In this document: piece after piece, positions 25,201 through 38,700 of the stretch
Layout: each line of letters begins with the position of its first letter
Position numbering within the stretch: the stretch's first letter is position 1
DNA from: Nematostella vectensis
Taxonomy: Eukaryota; Cnidaria; Anthozoa; Actiniaria; Edwardsiidae
Assembly: GCF_932526225.1 (NCBI RefSeq)
Contig: NC_064039.1
Coordinates: forward strand, 3,857,001 to 3,921,000
DNA length: 64,000 nt
Direction: 5' to 3'
Program-made: the position numbers and the translations under genes
The notes under the pieces: model-generated
Databases searched by the model: none
What the model was told of the DNA's origin: nothing
What the model saw: only the letters and a program-made list of their open reading frames with translations

Positions 25201-26711
25201 CAGAAAGTGACCGCTGACCACAGTTGATATAACTGGGCGTAAAGAATGTCATTCAAGCTCCTGAAATAATCTCACCCCGGCGGTGGTGAAATCCTTTAAC
25301 GCTAATGTCGTCGTAGCTCATGTGAACAGCTTGTTGCCACCTAATTTTGCGAATTATGTGCACGCCTGCCTAATCGGCCGCGTAATTAGTAATTAGCACT
25401 CGCTAGAGCGAATGGCTAAAGATGGATTTTATACAGAGTAGGGGGGGTCTCAAGGTTCGCGTGATCTACATGAATCTACCTGAATGTACAGTGACTTGAT
25501 GAATGGGACCTGCTGCTTCAGCACGAGAGTGGCATGTAGTGGATAGAGTATTTAACTTGGAGCATCGGGTTCAATACACAAAAACACAGTGAATGCTTGG
25601 ACCATGTTAATGTCATGATAGCACCGAATCACATGAAATAAGCGCACATTTTTTGCATAGGTAAGAGTCGATCGCAGTACATTTAGAGTTGTGTTGCCGC
25701 TGCGGCGAATCCAGGGAGTCCCGTGCCCCATCCTCTGGGACCCAGGGCGTCGCGGAGATCGGGCACACAGGGAGCGCGGCTCGAGTGATCTCTGCGACGC
25801 CCTCGGTCCAAGAGGCTGCCTGCGCCCCACCACACCCTTTCGGATACAATTTAGAAGAAATTCCACAAATTTCCACCATGTTTTAAATATTGAATCGCCG
25901 CTTCTTTTGGGATTCGCTGTGCAATTAGCTGGTTTACTCAAAACCCATATGCATTACATGGTGATCGCATGCAGTCATCAGCCGAACCTATATGCCGACT
26001 CGGCATCGAATGTACAAAAGCGATTGAGTCAATTGGACATTAGAAGCTGACCCTACTCCGTCGTATTTCTTTTGTAAATTAATTTAAATAAAGCAGCACA
26101 GAGAACATTGAACCAAATGTTTCAAATCGTCTTTTTCACTTGAATTTGTCTGATTTTTACTACGGAATTAGTCAAACCTCTAATTCCTTACATGGGGAAT
26201 CTTTTTTACATGGAAAAATAATCCATACATGTTGTGTGTGGATCAAGTTTGGAGGAATCTTACGAGGGAGAATAGCCCAGACAACGATCAGACGCCGAGT
26301 TCGCATAACACTCTCGTAATTGACTAGGATGGCGTTACAAGGCATGATGACAAAACCATAGAATCATTGTATCACTTCAATTCCTATATTCTATACTTTG
26401 ATAGTGGTCACACTGGACTTGCTCCAAGTCGCTCTCACACTCTCCGAGACCATGAACTCCGTGAACTGTGCTCACGCCTTTATTTTCCCAAGCTGAGGCT
26501 CAGTTTAGAAAAAGAGAGTAACTTTGCGAAAGTCTACCGATACCTGGGATTTATTTCTTCACTATATGTAGTCATCGTTTATTTGCTAACGGTATTTCTG
26601 TTTCAAGCATGTCATACAAGTTTAGCTCACGATAAACTTGCAGTTATCCAATAATAATAGAATAGTAGTCGCCTACTAGACTGATTAAGTGGCCATCATT
26701 CTTCTTTTTAT
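25201..26711. other. Intergenic region between convergent SorCS and eIF3a genes
   Basis: No gene supported. It must hold both 3' UTRs. An AATAAA near 26085-26095 could serve SorCS. Around 25740-25812 an inverted repeat pairs CAGGGCGTCGCGGAGATC with GATCTCTGCGACGCCCTCGG and could form a hairpin; it looks like a small MITE. Confidence 0.5.
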
Positions 26712-29700
26712 TTACTTGTACTGCACTGTCTTCCAGCCTTCAGGATCCGAAGATTCTTGGGTTGGGGGGCGATCTCGACCACGCCTAGATGCAGACCAAG
26801 ACTTCCCTAATAAGGCAAAGTGTATTTCAATAAGTTTGTGTTTTGTTACATCTAAATCACCCTCAAGTTTTAAGAATGTGCATAAACCAATTCTTTATTA
26901 GGCTAGCATTTGAGAATAAAACAGTCTATTCGCCAGAACACGTCAAAATATCCATCAGATTGAAGTCATACTTTTTCAATGCCCGCCTCGCTCGGTACTG
27001 GTTGAATACTAAGATTCAGGGAAGGCTACGTTTAGAGGACATATTGGGTAAAGCTCAGCACTCGGTACCGGGCGAGAGGATAGAATACCGCAGTTGAATA
27101 CCAAGAGTCAGGGAAGGCTACGTTTGGAAAACATTTCGGGTAAAGCTCATAGCACTCGGTAACGGGCTAGAGAATAGAATACCGCAGTTGAATACCGAGA
27201 GTCAGGGAAGGCTACGTTTGGAAAACATATCGGGTAAAGCTCATAGCACTCGGTAACGGGCGAAAGGATAGAATACCGCAGTTGAATACCAAGAGTCATG
27301 GAAGGCTACGTTTGGAGGACATATCGGGTGAAGCTCACAGCACTCGGTACCGGGCGAGAGGATAGAATACCGCAGTTGAATACCAAGAGTCATGGAAGGC
27401 TACGTTTGGAGGACATATCGGGTAAAGCTCATAGCAGGTCCGCCTATGGGAAGAGGCAGGCCTGGGATTATAAACCCAACACTTTAGCTCTGTAAACAAA
27501 GGCATTGAGTCATTTAATCGACTCAACAGACAGCAGATCACAGAGCGAACCAAACGCGAATAGGTTAAACACAGGCTGAAGTTAAATCAGTGCCACAAAC
27601 TGATGTAAACACGGGAAGTGAAGGGGAAAGTACCTTCAGGTCTAGCCTGTCGACCTGATTCTTCGGGCTTGTCACGCCATGCATCGCCGCCACGTGGTTC
27701 TTCTCTGTCACGCCCTCTCCACGCACCACCGTCACGCTCGTCACCGCCACGGGCAGGTTCACGGTCAGGTTCCCTACCGCGCCAAGCGCTGCCACCGTCC
27801 CCACCATCGCCAAAACCGCGCTCACTGCGATCACCGTAACCACCACGATCACGACCAAATCCGCCGCGGTCACCACGAGGGTCGCGATCACCGCCGCGGT
27901 CACCCGCACGCCATGCACCTCCACCACCATCACGATCATGTCGGTCACGCTCGCGGTCAAATCCTCCACGTTCCTGATCGCGCCATCCTCCGCCACGCTC
28001 GAAACCACCGCGGTCTCGGTCACGATCAAACCCACCGCGGTCTCTATCACGATCATAGCCACCACGATCGCGGTCGAACCCTCCGCGGTCTCTGTCACGG
28101 TCAAAACCACCGCGGTCTCTGTCGCGGTCAAAACCACCACGGTCTCGATCGCGGTCAAAACCACCGCGGTCACCCCCTCCACCTCGCCAGGCACCACGGT
28201 CATCGTCTCTGCCCATGTCTGTATAGCAAAAAAAGACGTTTTTAGTAATTGAAAAAAATGGTGAGGAATGTATTTTTCTTATTGATTTTGTGGGACTCGG
28301 CAATCAATAAAAAATGATTTGGAGTAAAGACAACTTGAGTTGTCGATACACACCCCTTCTTCCAAAGTCACGTGGTCCATCACGTGGTCCGTCACGTGGT
28401 CCGTCGCGATCTCCTGGCCGTCTCCATTCCTCACGGGGAGCGTCACGCCGTGGGCCATCTGCAGATCCATGTCACACAATTGTGTCACACAACACATAAC
28501 AGCTTTCTACTGCTATTTTACTACTATGTCAGGCTATCTTCACTTTTTAGAAAAAAAAAATGATTTCACTGCGAGGGCATTTATCTCGTTTTCATTTTAT
28601 GTTCTAGTGGGCGTTGTTTCTTCTAAATATTAGTACGAGTAAGGTATAAGTTGATACTGTACTTTAACTAAATATTTACTCTTGCTTATGACATTGTTAT
28701 CATACCATCTCGTCGGTCTCCGCCCCGCCATCTATCGCCTCCTCGATCAGGTTCCTCACGCTGCCATTTCGGTCTCCACGCCCCAGGTTTATCACCACCC
28801 CGATCGGGGCCACGGTCCCCTCCCCTCTCATCCCGCCACCGGTCACCTCCATCCTCATGGTCGCCCCATCCTGTAATAAAAAGACACCTTATCTGCTGCA
28901 CTTGCCCTTATTTAATTTGGCTTATGATATGTATATTTTATATCACACAAAAAATAGATGTAAAAAAAGTTAGGCATATCCTAACTTACACTCAGAAAAT
29001 GTCTTAGCTAAGCAGAGGATGAAGATAATAAAAGCTCTTGAACATAAAAAAGTATAAGCTGCTACTAATATCAACTGTTGTTTTGATACGATGAAAAGGG
29101 ATTGGACCGTAAAAAATGCACATTTATTAATAAATAAATTATACCCCAGGGGCAACGTTAGTTTTCCCGGACATCCACCACTCTCACCTCGTTCCTGGCG
29201 GCCTCTACCCCGGTCCATCTCTGGCTCCCTGGCATCACGGCCAACACCTGCACGTTCCTCCAGACGGCGCTCAATCTCCAGCTCCTTCTCGCGCCTTTTA
29301 CGGTCAATTTCATTCTGTTTTGCGATTCTCTCTGCATATTCACGCTCCTTTGCTTCGCGCTCTTCGCGCTCGATTCGCTCTTTCTCTTCTTTTTCTGCAA
29401 AGGAAATTCAATGGCAAATCAACTACAAGTTAGGATGACGGAGAAACAATGCCTATGCCAGAAATATCAAAGTTTTGTCATTCTTAGGTTAACAGGCCCA
29501 AAAAGCAAGTTTGTACCGCTGGATATCGACAGATTTTGCCTGCTTGAAAGAAGGTAAATACCAGCTGGATCGGGTCTAGTAAAAGCCTGGTCATATAAAG
29601 AATTTCCTTATTTAGCCAGCTCAAGCAGACCTGCCAAAGCATCAAGGCCTGGTTTGATGCACTCACCCTTACGCTCCTTCTCCTCCTGCTCCCGTTTTTT

Positions 29701-32700
29701 GGCTTCCTCCATCTCGATCTTCTTCCTCTCCTTTCTGTCCTTGATTCGCCGCTTCCTTCTGACCTCCAGTCTCTCTTTCCTCACCTGCTCAAGCTTGGCC
29801 TGGAATGCCTGAAACTTGGCCTAAAATAGATCCAAAAGAAAGGATAATGATTCTGTATAATGTCAGTAGAGTGTTTACCGTATAGTGCAAGTTTTTTTTA
29901 CCGCGAATTAGACCTTGAAAATGTGGATGTGCATTATACACGGAATCCACTGTTTTCAGCATAATAAAAAGTAGAAAATGTGGCGTGCCCATTGTGCACA
30001 TTAACTCAAGGAAAACAATAACAAAAGCGCTTATGTAGAACCCGGTAAGTCCCTCCCCAATAAGATAACTTTGTCCCTGACAAACCACAGCACTTTTCCT
30101 TCTTCATCAACATTGCCACACAAATTCAAGCGTTCAAGTTGTAAAATGTGGCACTGTATATAAAATCGCTCACTGGGCATGTACTGTATGCAAGGGTTTC
30201 CATAGCATGTACCTGATATTCCTCAGTGCGGCTTTCCCTGAGCGTGTTGATGAAGGCATCTTTGTCAGGGATCATGCGCTGCAGTCTTGCACTGGTCTCA
30301 ACCAACTTCTCATGCTCCTCTATAGCCTTTCTCACCTGCAAGTGGCCAAGGTAAAATTTACATATGCTACTAGAAAAAGAAGAGCAGAGCAGAGCAAATG
30401 CATTTCCAGGTGTCAAGGTTTCACAAGTTCGCATCAGTTTATGGGTGATGATAAGTGTCCTCATTACAATGGTGGACGTCATGGACAACTATAATCATTC
30501 ATCATTTGCAAACATTGTAAAACCATACCACAAATTTTTTTCTGAAACACTGAAATACTCACTTTCTATTATACCCAATGACACAAGCAATACAGCCACG
30601 AAGACATTTTATTGGATTTATAAAAGAGACATAGCTGGAAGGTGTGTCCTTCGTATGTACATACCCTTTCCTCCTCCTGGTTCTCCCAGAATTCCCTGTC
30701 TGCGACAAGATGTTCTTCATACTGTTTGTTAAGCAGAGGGATCTCCTCCATGCGCATGGCTCGTGCAAAGTAATCAACCTGAGTCCACAGAAAGGGTTAA
30801 AGTATTATACTACAGTACTTAAACAGGTAGCAAATATCTGCTGAACAAAAAGTATAGAGCATGTAAGCATTACTCTAATAAATGTACATATACTCACAAT
30901 GGGCATGAACATGACAATGATAATGTGTGAAATTATTTGGTGCGGTCAATTAATTGTACTTTCATTTCTTAACAAAGAAGCTTCTTGGTTCGTCGAATGC
31001 AATTCAATGAATTGCATGATTGTGGAAGCACGGGTGGCCTAGTGTGTTAGCGCGTCGGCCTCTCACCGCTGTGGCCCAGGTTCGAATCCTGGCTCAAACT
31101 GGGGATTTTTCCGGGTTCCTGCCTTGAATCGAATTTGTCACAAGTGAGTTGAAGTTATTCTCCCGTGTTTCCAGTCTTCTCGGATAAGGACACTAAACCG
31201 GAGGTCCCGTCTCTTCGAGCTGCACTACACTAACCTGAACCGAAGGGACGTAAAAGAACCACTGGGGACGCAATAAACCCTCCGGCAGTGACCACCCCCA
31301 GTGACAGTGCTTACTAACCGAGGGCCATATGTTAGAAAACTGTATATTCGGTTAAATATGCTACCCTCGATAAACAAACAAACAAAGATTACAAACCACT
31401 GTACTTCTTGGATATGAAAATATGAGCATTTTTAGAATTGAGCTTGATAACTCAACCCCCAATAACTTATCACTTGCTTTTGCCTCCCTTTAGAGTTCAA
31501 GTCAGCAAGATTCTACTGTATTATTGTACCTTCTTCTCCTGTGTCTTAAGCTTGGTCTGGAGTTCTCTTTTCTCCTTGTCCAGCTGCTCAACTTGTTTGG
31601 CAATAATATCATCAGCATTCATATTATCAATTTCCTGTGTAACACAACAGTTTTGTAATCTTATTATAAGAACGCAGTAAAACAACTGGGTGAAAATAAA
31701 GATTAGTTTTGATATTGTGCAAGTAAAGATTAGTATTGATATTGTTGTCGCTGCAGTTGTTGCTGTTGCCACTGCAGTTGTCATTGTTGCCGTTGCTAGT
31801 GCTGATGTTAGCAAACTTACTTCAGGAGAAAGATCTTTCAATGCCTTGGCCCCAACAGTTGTCTTTTTCAGGGCAGCAATCTTGTCCATGGCCTGCCTCT
31901 TCTCAATATCCTGAAGCTCCTGACGTCTACGCTGGATCTCGCGTTGTCTGCGCTCCTCATCAAGGCGTTTTTGCTCTGCTTCCTGGTTCTCTACCTTTTG
32001 TTTCTTGATCTTCTCATATTCTCGTCTTTCCTATTAAAAAAGAACAACCCAGTCATGAGGAACACAGAACACAGCTTGGACATGATTTGGAAGGTACTGT
32101 TGCTGATTCCACCTACCCTTTCCTGCATAACCGACTCCAAGTATTCCTTTCGAGCCTCTATAACTGTCTTCCTCTCAAGCATAAGCTTGTGCTCTTTGCG
32201 TGCTGTGCGCAGATAGTTCTGTGCCATCTGCTCTTGCTCCTCTCGCTTCTTGGCCTGTAACGGCACAAATAAGGACAAGGTCTTAACAAACCTGCTGTAA
32301 AAAAGAGGTTTAGGGGCAACTAAACATTTGTGCATCAGTTTATGGGTGATGATAAGTGTCCACATTACAATGGTGGATGTTAAGGACAACTATAATCATT
32401 CATCACTTGCAAGTCATTCATAGTGGACTTGCTAAGACAGAGTACTTACCTTAATGTGATCATGCTGAATGGTAAATATGGATCTTTGGAGGGCAACAGA
32501 CATTAATGTCAGCTGATTTCGGAGGCCTTCTGATGGCATTGCCTGCAAGAAAACACAACTAAACATTTAGAATACATTCACCTGTCTTGCATTTGCAAAT
32601 GGTGGGGGGCACAAATGGTTGGGTATACAGTGTTTGGATCACATGACAAGTGGCAGCTTTATAGAGGCTGGTCATTTGAGGGAGGTTAACAAGGAAAGCA

Positions 32701-35700
32701 ATGAAAGCTGCCACACATTTTGTATTTGAATTGTTATTGTTATTATTAAAATAGCTATTTTAAAAATTGTATTTTATGTAAATACAATGTAAAATAATAA
32801 AAGTATTCTTAGTATAAAACATTGTGAGTGGGAGTGGGTGTCGTGTAATAACCTGCAAGTATGGTCCCTCCGGCACTTCCTCTCTATGCGCTACATGCAG
32901 ATCCAAGCCAAAGCTGATGGACTTGGTGCGATGGTCTAGACGAACCTGGGATCAAATCACAGCACCAATAAATATACTCTTTTATATATAGTCAATTGAC
33001 AATTAATCTTTTAGCAAATTAGAACATAGAAAACAATAACATGTTCAAGTTCAAAATTTGCACCTTTTTGATTTATAGTACTTTAGATACAGAGATGAAA
33101 GTACCTGGAGATTTTTCTCTTTGGCAATATCAACAATCATTCTCTCCAACTGGAACTCTGTCATGAATGGTACCAGAGCCATTAGCCTGCTAAATTCAAT
33201 GGTCTGGAAGACCTGAGAGACCTGCAAATGACCAGACACTAGTGATAAGAACACAACACTGCTACACCAGCCACTGATATGATCAGGCACACGGGGGCAT
33301 CAGTTTATGGGTGATGATAAGTGTCCTCATTACAATGGTGGATGTTAAGAACCACTATAATCATTCATCATTTGCCCCAGACTTATCTAAATAGCCATAG
33401 TAGGCCTTATCTTTCTTGTTGAATTTAATCAATTTTGGAAGACAAATTATCTAATTTAAATCTCTAATTTATTGGAAGACAAATTATCTTATTCAAATAT
33501 CTAATTTAACTATCAAAGATAAAATAGCCCTTGTATTGGTAAACCACCCGGCTCTTTTAAATTCATTCAAGTGAGATGAAACATTTTTATGCTATAATCC
33601 TGCTTTTCATAAAGCCTGCTTTCTATACTGTACAATTAAAATATCAAACAGTCTGAAGATACTAACCTGTTTCAGCAGCCTGGTGACAGCTATATTTTGG
33701 ATAGGCTTGATATACTGGCAAAGATCAGCGTCATCACACGATTCAAGGTACTGGCATACCTCATTGACCTTGGCGCAAAGATCAAGAGGGCGGAAATCTT
33801 TCTCAAGCAGCTGGTACAGACAGTGAACTTTGGTGTTCACGTACTGAAGAACATTTGCTTTCAGCTGCAAAGAGAACCATAAAAATATCCTATTTATCTT
33901 AGCTAAAGAAGTGCATGTTCACACAAACTCTCACAAAGAATAATCACAAACTCATGAAATAATAAAAAGAATCGCTTATTCTTTCTTTCTAAGTGATTAT
34001 AGTTGAAAAAGAAAGTAAACATTGTTTATAACTATTGTTCAACAATATACACAAAACTAATGTCAGAAAAATATATTGTTTGAGATTACATTTGGAACAC
34101 ATTTTTCAATTTTCATATTGTCATATCATTGTATTTAAGTGTTTAAATTATACTTGTGTTTTTCTAGTTTAGACTATATCAACCTTTGATGCCCATGTCG
34201 AAAAAATAAGTAAAGCTATATTTTCTGATTTTCTGAGACGCTACATCAGAAAAACTGCCTTTGTCAAAAACTTTTTTTAATTAAAAACTCTGGGAATCTA
34301 AAATAATGAGGATGTTATCTTTCTAATAAATCTTATGTTATATTTTAGATGTTTTCTATGTAAGGTTGAATTACAATAATGCACCCTTAATTCTTGAACA
34401 ATAAAGGAAAAGATTCTGTTACAGATGTTTTACGTTTTGTTACAGCAGTACATGTTTGAAAACATAAACCTGTAATTAACTTTTTTGAAAATATTATTGC
34501 ATTTTATATATCTTTTGACAACTTTCTCTTTTAGCTGAATATAATTATTTATCTATTAATTATTTTAGCTGAATATAATTATTTATAAAAACCATAGGGA
34601 GCCCAATAAGGCAATTTCCATGCAGTTGATAAAACTAAACTATTTGCATATCTGTTATAGTATTTCAGTTCCAAAATGATTAAGTATTAATCCTCACTTA
34701 TTTATCAAACAAACTATATCAGGCTTTTAAGAATTTTTTTCAAATATCAATATATTATTCTAATTACATATTTTTTTGCATAGTTATCTCTTGAAAAAGT
34801 TAATCACTTATTTTTGTTTTTACATCTCACATCCAGTCTAATATAGTGGCCAAATCAATTAACATTTTTCTTTTCTTTTCTTTACTTTTATGGAAGTAAT
34901 AATGCATAAATGTAGCAAATAATACATAGTAATTTTTAACTGCTTTCACAGCATAAATTGAGTGATTTATAAAACAATAATATATGTATAAAACAATAAA
35001 TATTAGATATTTAGTGTTTTTCTTGTTCAACAAAAGGCATGTAAGTCTGTAATGCAACAAGATGTAATGTCTGAAAGGCTCTTATGTAATGTCTGTTACG
35101 TAGTGTAACATCATTTTTTATCTTATGAAAGGACTTTTTCCTTTCTTGTGCCATCTTTGTTCTTCATGTTGCTACTACAGAGAATATGAAGTACCACTCA
35201 AAAAGAATCTAAATTCTGCTTGTAGTATAAATAAAATATTCTTTTGTGAGTAATCACATGTAATGTCTGCAACAAAACTCTGACCCTCAAATTAAAAGTA
35301 TTTTCTATGTGTAACTATTTTTTTGTTATACTTTTTAAAAGAGTTACATGTATGGGTGTAAATCAAGAATAGAATCATGTTTTATGATTGTAATATTGAG
35401 TGTTATAATAATAATTCTACATAGTGGTTGTGAGGCCATTTTTCCTAGTCAACAGACCTTGGCGGCCTAGTTGTTTGGTTCCCCCCTCCTGAATTTCTAA
35501 TTTTTGGTTTCTCATGTGGAATTGCTCATATCCCTTTCATACAGAAAAATATTCTTAACATAGAGAAAAAATATACAAATATATACTTCTTCACAGGCAT
35601 CCTTAGGGGCGGACCATGTGACTTTTTGGGGGGAAAGGGGAAGGTGATTTGGAAAAAAAAAGTTCCTGCATGCAACTGAATAAGGAAATAAACTCCCTGC

Positions 35701-38700
35701 AACCCAACCCCGAAACATTTTACATGATTTTACATGCAAAAAAAAGTATTCAATTATGAAGGCCGAAAACAAAAGTTGTGAAGAGATGTCAGATTCTAAA
35801 ATAATGAAATAATGATAAACTAAAAGAGGGGGGGGGGCACCGAAAAAATGTTTGCAATGAAAGGGAGCTCTGAAATATTAAGGTGTCTTGAGTAAAAATC
35901 TATCCCCCCCCCCCCCTCGGTGTATTTAATGAACCCTCCAATACCATATCTTGTAGGAGTGACTCTCTTGTTGGGGTGTTCTGCAGATTCAACAGGTTGG
36001 CTAGACGCTTGGACTTCTCCCGAGCCACTTCATCCAGTTCCAAGTACTTCTCAGTGTTACTGAGAGAGACCTGGATTGGCACCGATAAAGTGGCAAGAAG
36101 CACATGTGATGCCATTCTATTAAGAAAGAGGAAGCAAAATTATGATGATAGTATACAAGTCTGTTTAAACTCAGATTACAAATCCATTTGGAGAGTTTGA
36201 GATAAAAAGCTATAATTTGACACTAGTTCTCATAAATGTCGAAAGTTAAAATAAGAGACAGGGCTTGAATCTTCACCCCTTTTTTTTAATAGCAACAGTT
36301 TTTTGTTTGTATTAGTTACTATTAGCTGTGCTCCACCTTACTCAAATATCTAATAGGCCCTCAGATGACTTGTCAGTAAGTGACAGAAAACAATAGGGAA
36401 TATGAGGACATATGATCAAGTATTAAAGAATAGTTGTTGTTTGGCATTGTCCCCAACACATTACTATAATGTACTGTACACAGTTTATGGTTGAACTTAC
36501 TTTTGCAGCTCCTCCGAAGTGATGCTTTTCTTCTGTTCCCTCATCAGAAGGTACAACCTCTGCTGTGTGCAGGCATGGTACAGGAAATTACCGGCCTTCA
36601 AGAAGACCAGAGCGACCTTCTGGTAATAGTTTGCCATCACTTGGGGCTTTGGAGGGCGTTTAGACAGCTGCATCAGCCCATACACATCTTCAACTGCCTT
36701 GAATGCTTCCTGTACAAGAATGAAGATTTGTCATAATATTGGTAAAAGAGCACTACTCATTGCCAAACACTGTGCTAATATACTCCTTTACCTGCCATAA
36801 CTCCATGCTAATTGCACTGTCTAGCTGGGCCAGTCTGGTCTCCAGATGCATCTGAATGCTGTCTGGGTTGTTCAAGTTGACTGAGTTCGGCTGGCCCTGG
36901 TGCTTCAGGGTAACATTGAGGTGATTTCTCAACTAAAAAAAAAACAATAAGAATTGAACAACTACAAGGAAAAAATTAAAAAATTATAGGATGAAACTAA
37001 ATAAAATGAAGGAGAATAACTTCCCCAAAAACAGATATCATTAATAGCTCTAATAGAGCTATTTCTAGATTGTATTAGCTTATTAGATTGTAATAGCATC
37101 TCTTACATTGTCACATAGTTTCCTGAACTCTGTTCTTCTGGTATACTTCAGGCAAAACTTAAAAGCTGCAAAGATAAAAAATTATTCATAAAATGAATGT
37201 CCTGTAACCTACAAAATGTGAAAGTAGAAAGATAATTACAATTTTATCAAAGCTATACCTTGCTGGGCTGTTTCGTGATAGAGTTTCTCAACCCTAACAT
37301 TGTTTCTCAGCAACTCCAGTACATTTCTATATGCCTCCCATAGAAACTTGACCCAGGGGGTGAGCTTGACCCGGTCTGTCCTGTCCTGTGTGTCTTCCCC
37401 ACTCACAAAGCTCAGCAGAAGGCTGAAAGCAAGCAGTCAGAACAAATCAATTAACCCATTCGCTCCTATACCGCCCTGAAACGCCCGGCGGAAAAACTGT
37501 CATATTTCCCTATACCTCCCGGCTTTCGCGTGAGCGAGAAAAGCCCCTCTAGTTCCCCTCCCCGGCGAGTAAAGATTTCCAATGAAATGAGCTCATTGCG
37601 CATCTCCTAACAACCGATCAATAGAACAATGCCTTGTAGTGAAATCACTTGTCTCGTGCGACCGCCATGTTCAATTCTTGGAGACCCGATAGCGCTTGAA
37701 AACCGCAATATTTCCATTATTTTCTCGCTTTTAAGGCTTGGTTAAGAAAGATAATTAGAAAACCTGACATGATAGCTCTAGAGAGGATAATTACAGCCCG
37801 TGAGAGGATCGTTTTGTTCAGAAATGACGGGAAACAGTGCATAAAGACATCAGAATTCAAGCGGGATTCTGACAGCAAAATCTAAATTTTGGAGTCTCAC
37901 AGTGGATATTTTGCCGTGTTTTGAGGAGTACACTGCCTCTAGTCTGGTGAGAATAAATTATCTACCCACTAAAAGTCTGCTGTATGGATAAAGGCTTCTT
38001 ATTTTCGTGAAAAGATCTGTATAATGATATTTATTTTAGCTAAAAATTAAGGAAAATCAACAATTAAACAATACTTTCAATTGATTGTACATTGAAGATG
38101 TTGTGAACTGATAATGAGTTTAGGAAATCCACAGAAAGCACTAAGATTGTGTTCTCTAAACATAAAATGGATTTACAAAGGTCAACCGTCACTGTGTTCA
38201 GAACACGCACTTTGGAACCGTGAAACTCTGGTTGATAAAATGTCTTTGTTTTACCAAGTCTTGAAATCTTATCTGTGGAATAAACTCGTGGAATGTTTTC
38301 AGGGATAATGTGAGTACATTTATTTAAAATATTGTATTGATTTGTGTATGTATTAAAGAAGAATTTTGTCAAAAGAAGTTGTGTTTTGTTTCTTAGTGTT
38401 CACTAAATTGAACAAATTTGAACAAACTTGTTAAATAATAGTCTAGTTTTTATATTTTCCTAGTTGTTTACAGATTCATTTGTACACCATCAGATTCCTC
38501 GTCTTTTCCTGCATAGGATGCACTATTTGCTTTTATGTAATATTGTCTTGCAATTTACTGCGCATATGTGTTTTGGTTTCTGCTTGAGGGAATTTGCAAA
38601 ACTTGTGAAAACTCCCAGGGAGAGGGCGAATCCGCGCGCTATTATCCCAAGAGCTAATGGGTTTAATGCTTCCAAACTTGTCCATGCTTTCAAGAATTTG

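Noticed and set aside
25552-26050. Overlapping open frames near a GC-rich palindrome
   Set aside because: They depend on an inverted repeat (25740-25812), match no family I recognise, and lie in the 3' region between convergent genes.
26367-26654. A 95-codon plus-strand frame between SorCS and eIF3a
   Set aside because: No recognisable domain, no convincing splice partners, and it sits where 3' UTRs are expected.
27565-28303. Open frames on the plus strand and in a second minus frame over the eIF3a repeat exon
   Set aside because: Shadows of the GC-rich repeat; the frame that continues eIF3a is the only one joined by matching splice phases on both sides.
31028-31100. Possible tRNA gene
   Set aside because: A good B box is present, but the arms do not fold as a complete tRNA and the sequence runs on into a SINE body with an A-rich tail.
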